From the NCBI GenBank assembly GCA_965226285.1, contig CBDDCQ010000006.1:248001-312000 (forward strand): a stretch of DNA of 64,000 nucleotides. Reading direction: 5' to 3'. Numbering within the stretch: the stretch's first letter is position 1; every line of letters starts with the position of its first letter. Shown in pieces: positions 62,382-64,000 of the stretch. Both the position numbers and the translations under genes were made by a program. The DNA is from CBDDCQ01 sp965226285 (GTDB lineage Bacteria; Bacteroidota; Bacteroidia; Flavobacteriales; Ichthyobacteriaceae). Under the pieces are notes generated by a model, which was not told the DNA's origin, did not search any database, and saw nothing but the letters and a program-made list of their open reading frames with translations.

Positions 62382-62417
62382 GGTTGCGTGATTGTAGTTG
62401 GAAAAAATTAAACGCTG

Positions 62418-62425
62418 CAAATATA
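62418..62425 (-). promoter_or_regulatory. -7 element of the acyl-CoA synthetase copy 2 promoter
   Basis: TATATTTG on the minus strand, 37 bases upstream of the ATG at 62381; duplicated along with the gene. Confidence 0.5.
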
Positions 62426-62517
62426 TATTATTTTATAAGAAGGTATGAATATGCTCGAATTTTATTAATGTGCATGGCATTAACATTTCATTAACATTTT
62501 ATGGTCCTCTAGCAGGG

Positions 62518-62525
62518 TATTTTTG
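62518..62525 (+). promoter_or_regulatory. Possible promoter element of the sigma factor gene
   Basis: TATTTTTG, 32 bp before the ATG at 62558. Upstream, ATTAACATTT occurs twice in tandem (about 62479-62501). The left duplication copy keeps TATTTTTG at about 60463-60470, but there the sigma gene is missing. Confidence 0.45.
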
Positions 62526-62557
62526 CGACGAAGTTAATCGTTAAAAATATAAATATC

Positions 62558-63142
62558 ATGAAAAAAATACAAAAAAAATCAGATTCACAATTAATAAAAG
62601 ACTATTTGAGTGGAAAGCAAGAGGGATTTAATGTACTTATAAAAAGGTATGAAAAATCGATATATCAAAAGATATATCAGAAGGTACAATCTCATAGTTT
62701 AGCAGAAGATATTTTGCAAGAGGTACTTATCAAAACTATAGATAGTATAAAAAGTAAAAGGTATAATGAACAGGGTAAATTTTTACCTTGGGTGCTTAGA
62801 ATTGCTAATAATATGGTTATAGATTATTTTAGAAGTCAAAGTAAATTATCTATATTGAAAAATACACAGGATTTTGATATATTTGATGTGATAGCTAGTA
62901 CTGATAAAAATAAGGAGGCTAATATCATAGATGATGAAAAGAAGGAATCTTTAGAGAAATTGTTAAATAGGTTACCTGAAAATCAGAAACAGATTGTAAA
63001 AATGAGGTTTTATCAAGATATGGGTTTCAAGGAGATAGCTGAAAATTTGAAGATAAGCGTCAATACAGCTATTGGCAGGCTCATATATGCTATTGTCAAT
63101 TTAAGAAAGATGATAAAACTATTTGATATAGTCTTTTATTAA
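62558..63142 (+). CDS. RNA polymerase sigma factor, ECF type
   Basis: The 194-residue protein has the two ECF regions. Region 2: LIKDYLSGKQEGFNVLIKRY, AEDILQEVLIKTIDSIKS and FLPWVLRIANNMVIDYFRSQ. Region 4: LLNRLPENQKQIVKMRFYQD, MGFKEIAENLKISVNTAIGR. The acidic linker (DDEKKESLEKL) is normal. No anti-sigma gene is adjacent: the next gene is on the other strand 6 bp away. Sequence and style resemble sigma factors that Flavobacteriia keep as single housekeeping-like regulators. Target genes unknown. Confidence 0.92.
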   Translation: MKKIQKKSDSQLIKDYLSGKQEGFNVLIKRYEKSIYQKIYQKVQSHSLAEDILQEVLIKTIDSIKSKRYNEQGKFLPWVLRIANNMVIDYFRSQSKLSILKNTQDFDIFDVIASTDKNKEANIIDDEKKESLEKLLNRLPENQKQIVKMRFYQDMGFKEIAENLKISVNTAIGRLIYAIVNLRKMIKLFDIVFY

Positions 63143-63148
63143 AAGATA

Positions 63149-64000
63149 TTATATAATGTTATATCGATATATAATATATAAAATACAAATAGTCATGTAT
63201 ATGATGGAGAAAGGGAATCCTATTTTAAAAAAGTCGTTAAACTTATATTGTCCAGGACCATATACCATTAAATTAGTTTGGTATCCTATAGGGCTTATGA
63301 ATGCTGCTGATGCTGAAAAGGCGATAGCTACATAAAAAGCGGTGCTATCTACATTTATTTTTTGAGTGATAGAATATACAATTGGAAATGCAATAGAGAC
63401 GGCTGCTACATTGGTGATAAATGAAGTTAGAATCATAGTTAGTATAAATACACCTATCAATAGCCCTATAGTCCCAAAGGGAGATAGTAGCATTGTAAAA
63501 CTATGTGAGAGCGTCTCTGCTGCTCCTGTATCTATAAGTGCTTTTCCTATAGTTATGGCACCTGCCAGTATCATTAGTAGGTGCAAATTTATATCTTTTT
63601 TGATACTCTGAGAGTTTAATAACCTTAGAGTTATCAAACTCATGAATATCAGTAATAAGGCTATAAGGAATGGAATGATATTCAAAATACACAGTGTAGT
63701 AATTAGTAATGCAATAGGAATAAATAATTTTTTCCTTTTAGAGTATCGTTCTTTAGATAGATCAATTTCAGATACTGGATAAAGATCTTTGGTGAATTCT
63801 ATTTTATGGTAAAATTCTTTTCCCGTAAGTAGTAGTAATAAATCCCCGTACATGAGTTTTAGGTTTCCTATTTTTCCTTGAATTTTTTCTCCGTTTCTAT
63901 GTATGCCTATAATTGCAGAGTTATATTCATGCCTGAAACCTATTTCTTTAATGGTTTTATCTACCAGTCTAGAGTTGAAAGGTACAACAGCTTCAGATAT
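63149..64000 (-). CDS. SLC13/DASS-family permease with RCK_C (TrkA-C) domain, 5' end outside window
   Basis: The frame is open to the right edge of the window, so this is the C-terminal part (283 residues plus stop); ATG 63853 is internal. First comes an RCK_C domain: ISEAVVPFNSRLVDKTIKEI, FRHEYNSAIIGIHRNGEKIQ, GKIGNLKLMYGDLLLLLTGK. Then follow several membrane segments (LFIPIALLITTLCILNIIPF, LLIGVFILTMILTSFITNVA, AAFISPIGYQTNLMVYGPGQ), the last being the family motif SPIGYQTNLMVYGPG. Proteins with this layout are put in the sulfate or dicarboxylate permease group. Substrate is not known. It converges with the sigma factor gene, 6 bp apart. Confidence 0.88.
   Translation of the reverse strand: MSEAVVPFNSRLVDKTIKEIGFRHEYNSAIIGIHRNGEKIQGKIGNLKLMYGDLLLLLTGKEFYHKIEFTKDLYPVSEIDLSKERYSKRKKLFIPIALLITTLCILNIIPFLIALLLIFMSLITLRLLNSQSIKKDINLHLLMILAGAITIGKALIDTGAAETLSHSFTMLLSPFGTIGLLIGVFILTMILTSFITNVAAVSIAFPIVYSITQKINVDSTAFYVAIAFSASAAFISPIGYQTNLMVYGPGQYKFNDFFKIGFPFSIIYMTICILYIIYRYNII

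Larger units (their letters stand above)
60492..62545. repeat. Tandem duplication, right copy (about 2.05 kb)
   Basis: This copy matches 58446-60491. It differs mainly by point changes and by a region near 62480-62530, where the right copy is 9 bases longer than the left (about 60434-60484). The right copy keeps the original junction to the sigma factor gene. Confidence 0.88.

Overview
The window looks like the chromosome of a low-GC member of the Bacteroidota, most likely class Flavobacteriia. Supporting signs are a DNA polymerase III alpha chain carrying its own N-terminal proofreading exonuclease, the gene runs rpoA-rplQ-carA-eno, ileS-(DksA-like)-lspA and pyrE-SRPBCC, start sites with few Shine-Dalgarno sequences, and many promoters of the Bacteroidota type (TTTG, about 17-22 bp, TAnnTTTG). 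The BspA-like lipoproteins and overall style recall the fish pathogen Ichthyobacterium; that is a recollection, not something computed here.

Layout. Positions 1-7521 hold housekeeping genes: a LuxE-type acyltransferase cut by the window edge, trhO, and a leftward dnaE-thiE-thiD operon. Positions about 7600-17030 form a variable surface-protein locus: two large paralogous lipoproteins (8278-11838 and 12262-16089) built from a DUF5018-like domain, 8 or 9 Ig-like repeats and 10 or 9 BspA-type leucine-rich repeats. Around them lie two decayed leucine-rich-repeat fragments, two related pieces of an unknown gene, GC-rich palindromic intergenic repeats and a duplicated promoter region. queA follows. 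Positions 18106-35221 hold an uninterrupted str-S10-spc-alpha ribosomal supercluster (rpsL to rplQ, including rpmD and rpmJ), with a strong promoter in front and a hairpin terminator behind. carA and eno follow.

Positions 38235-42086 are accessory: a GH127-type lipoprotein glycosidase with an inserted tandem repeat, and two overlapping membrane-anchored paralogs. ileS, a DksA-like gene and lspA form a leftward operon; chrA and a histidine kinase run rightward. Positions 49000-53902 resemble a small defence island: a two-gene DUF262 system (the first protein with a DUF1524 nuclease end), a fragment that may be the end of a restriction enzyme, a RelE/ParE-type toxin with an internally duplicated antitoxin, and a scrap of a second DUF262 gene. 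menB-pyrE-SRPBCC-lipoprotein follow. Then come two near-identical tandem copies of a long-chain acyl-CoA synthetase produced by a 2.05-kb duplication, an ECF sigma factor, and an SLC13-type permease cut by the right edge.

The most notable points are the variable surface-protein locus with its remnants; a promoter block shared by both surface genes and apparently by the DUF262 operon; the DUF262 defence island; the repeat insertion in the glycosidase; and the recent acyl-CoA synthetase duplication. No rRNA, tRNA or CRISPR array was recognised.
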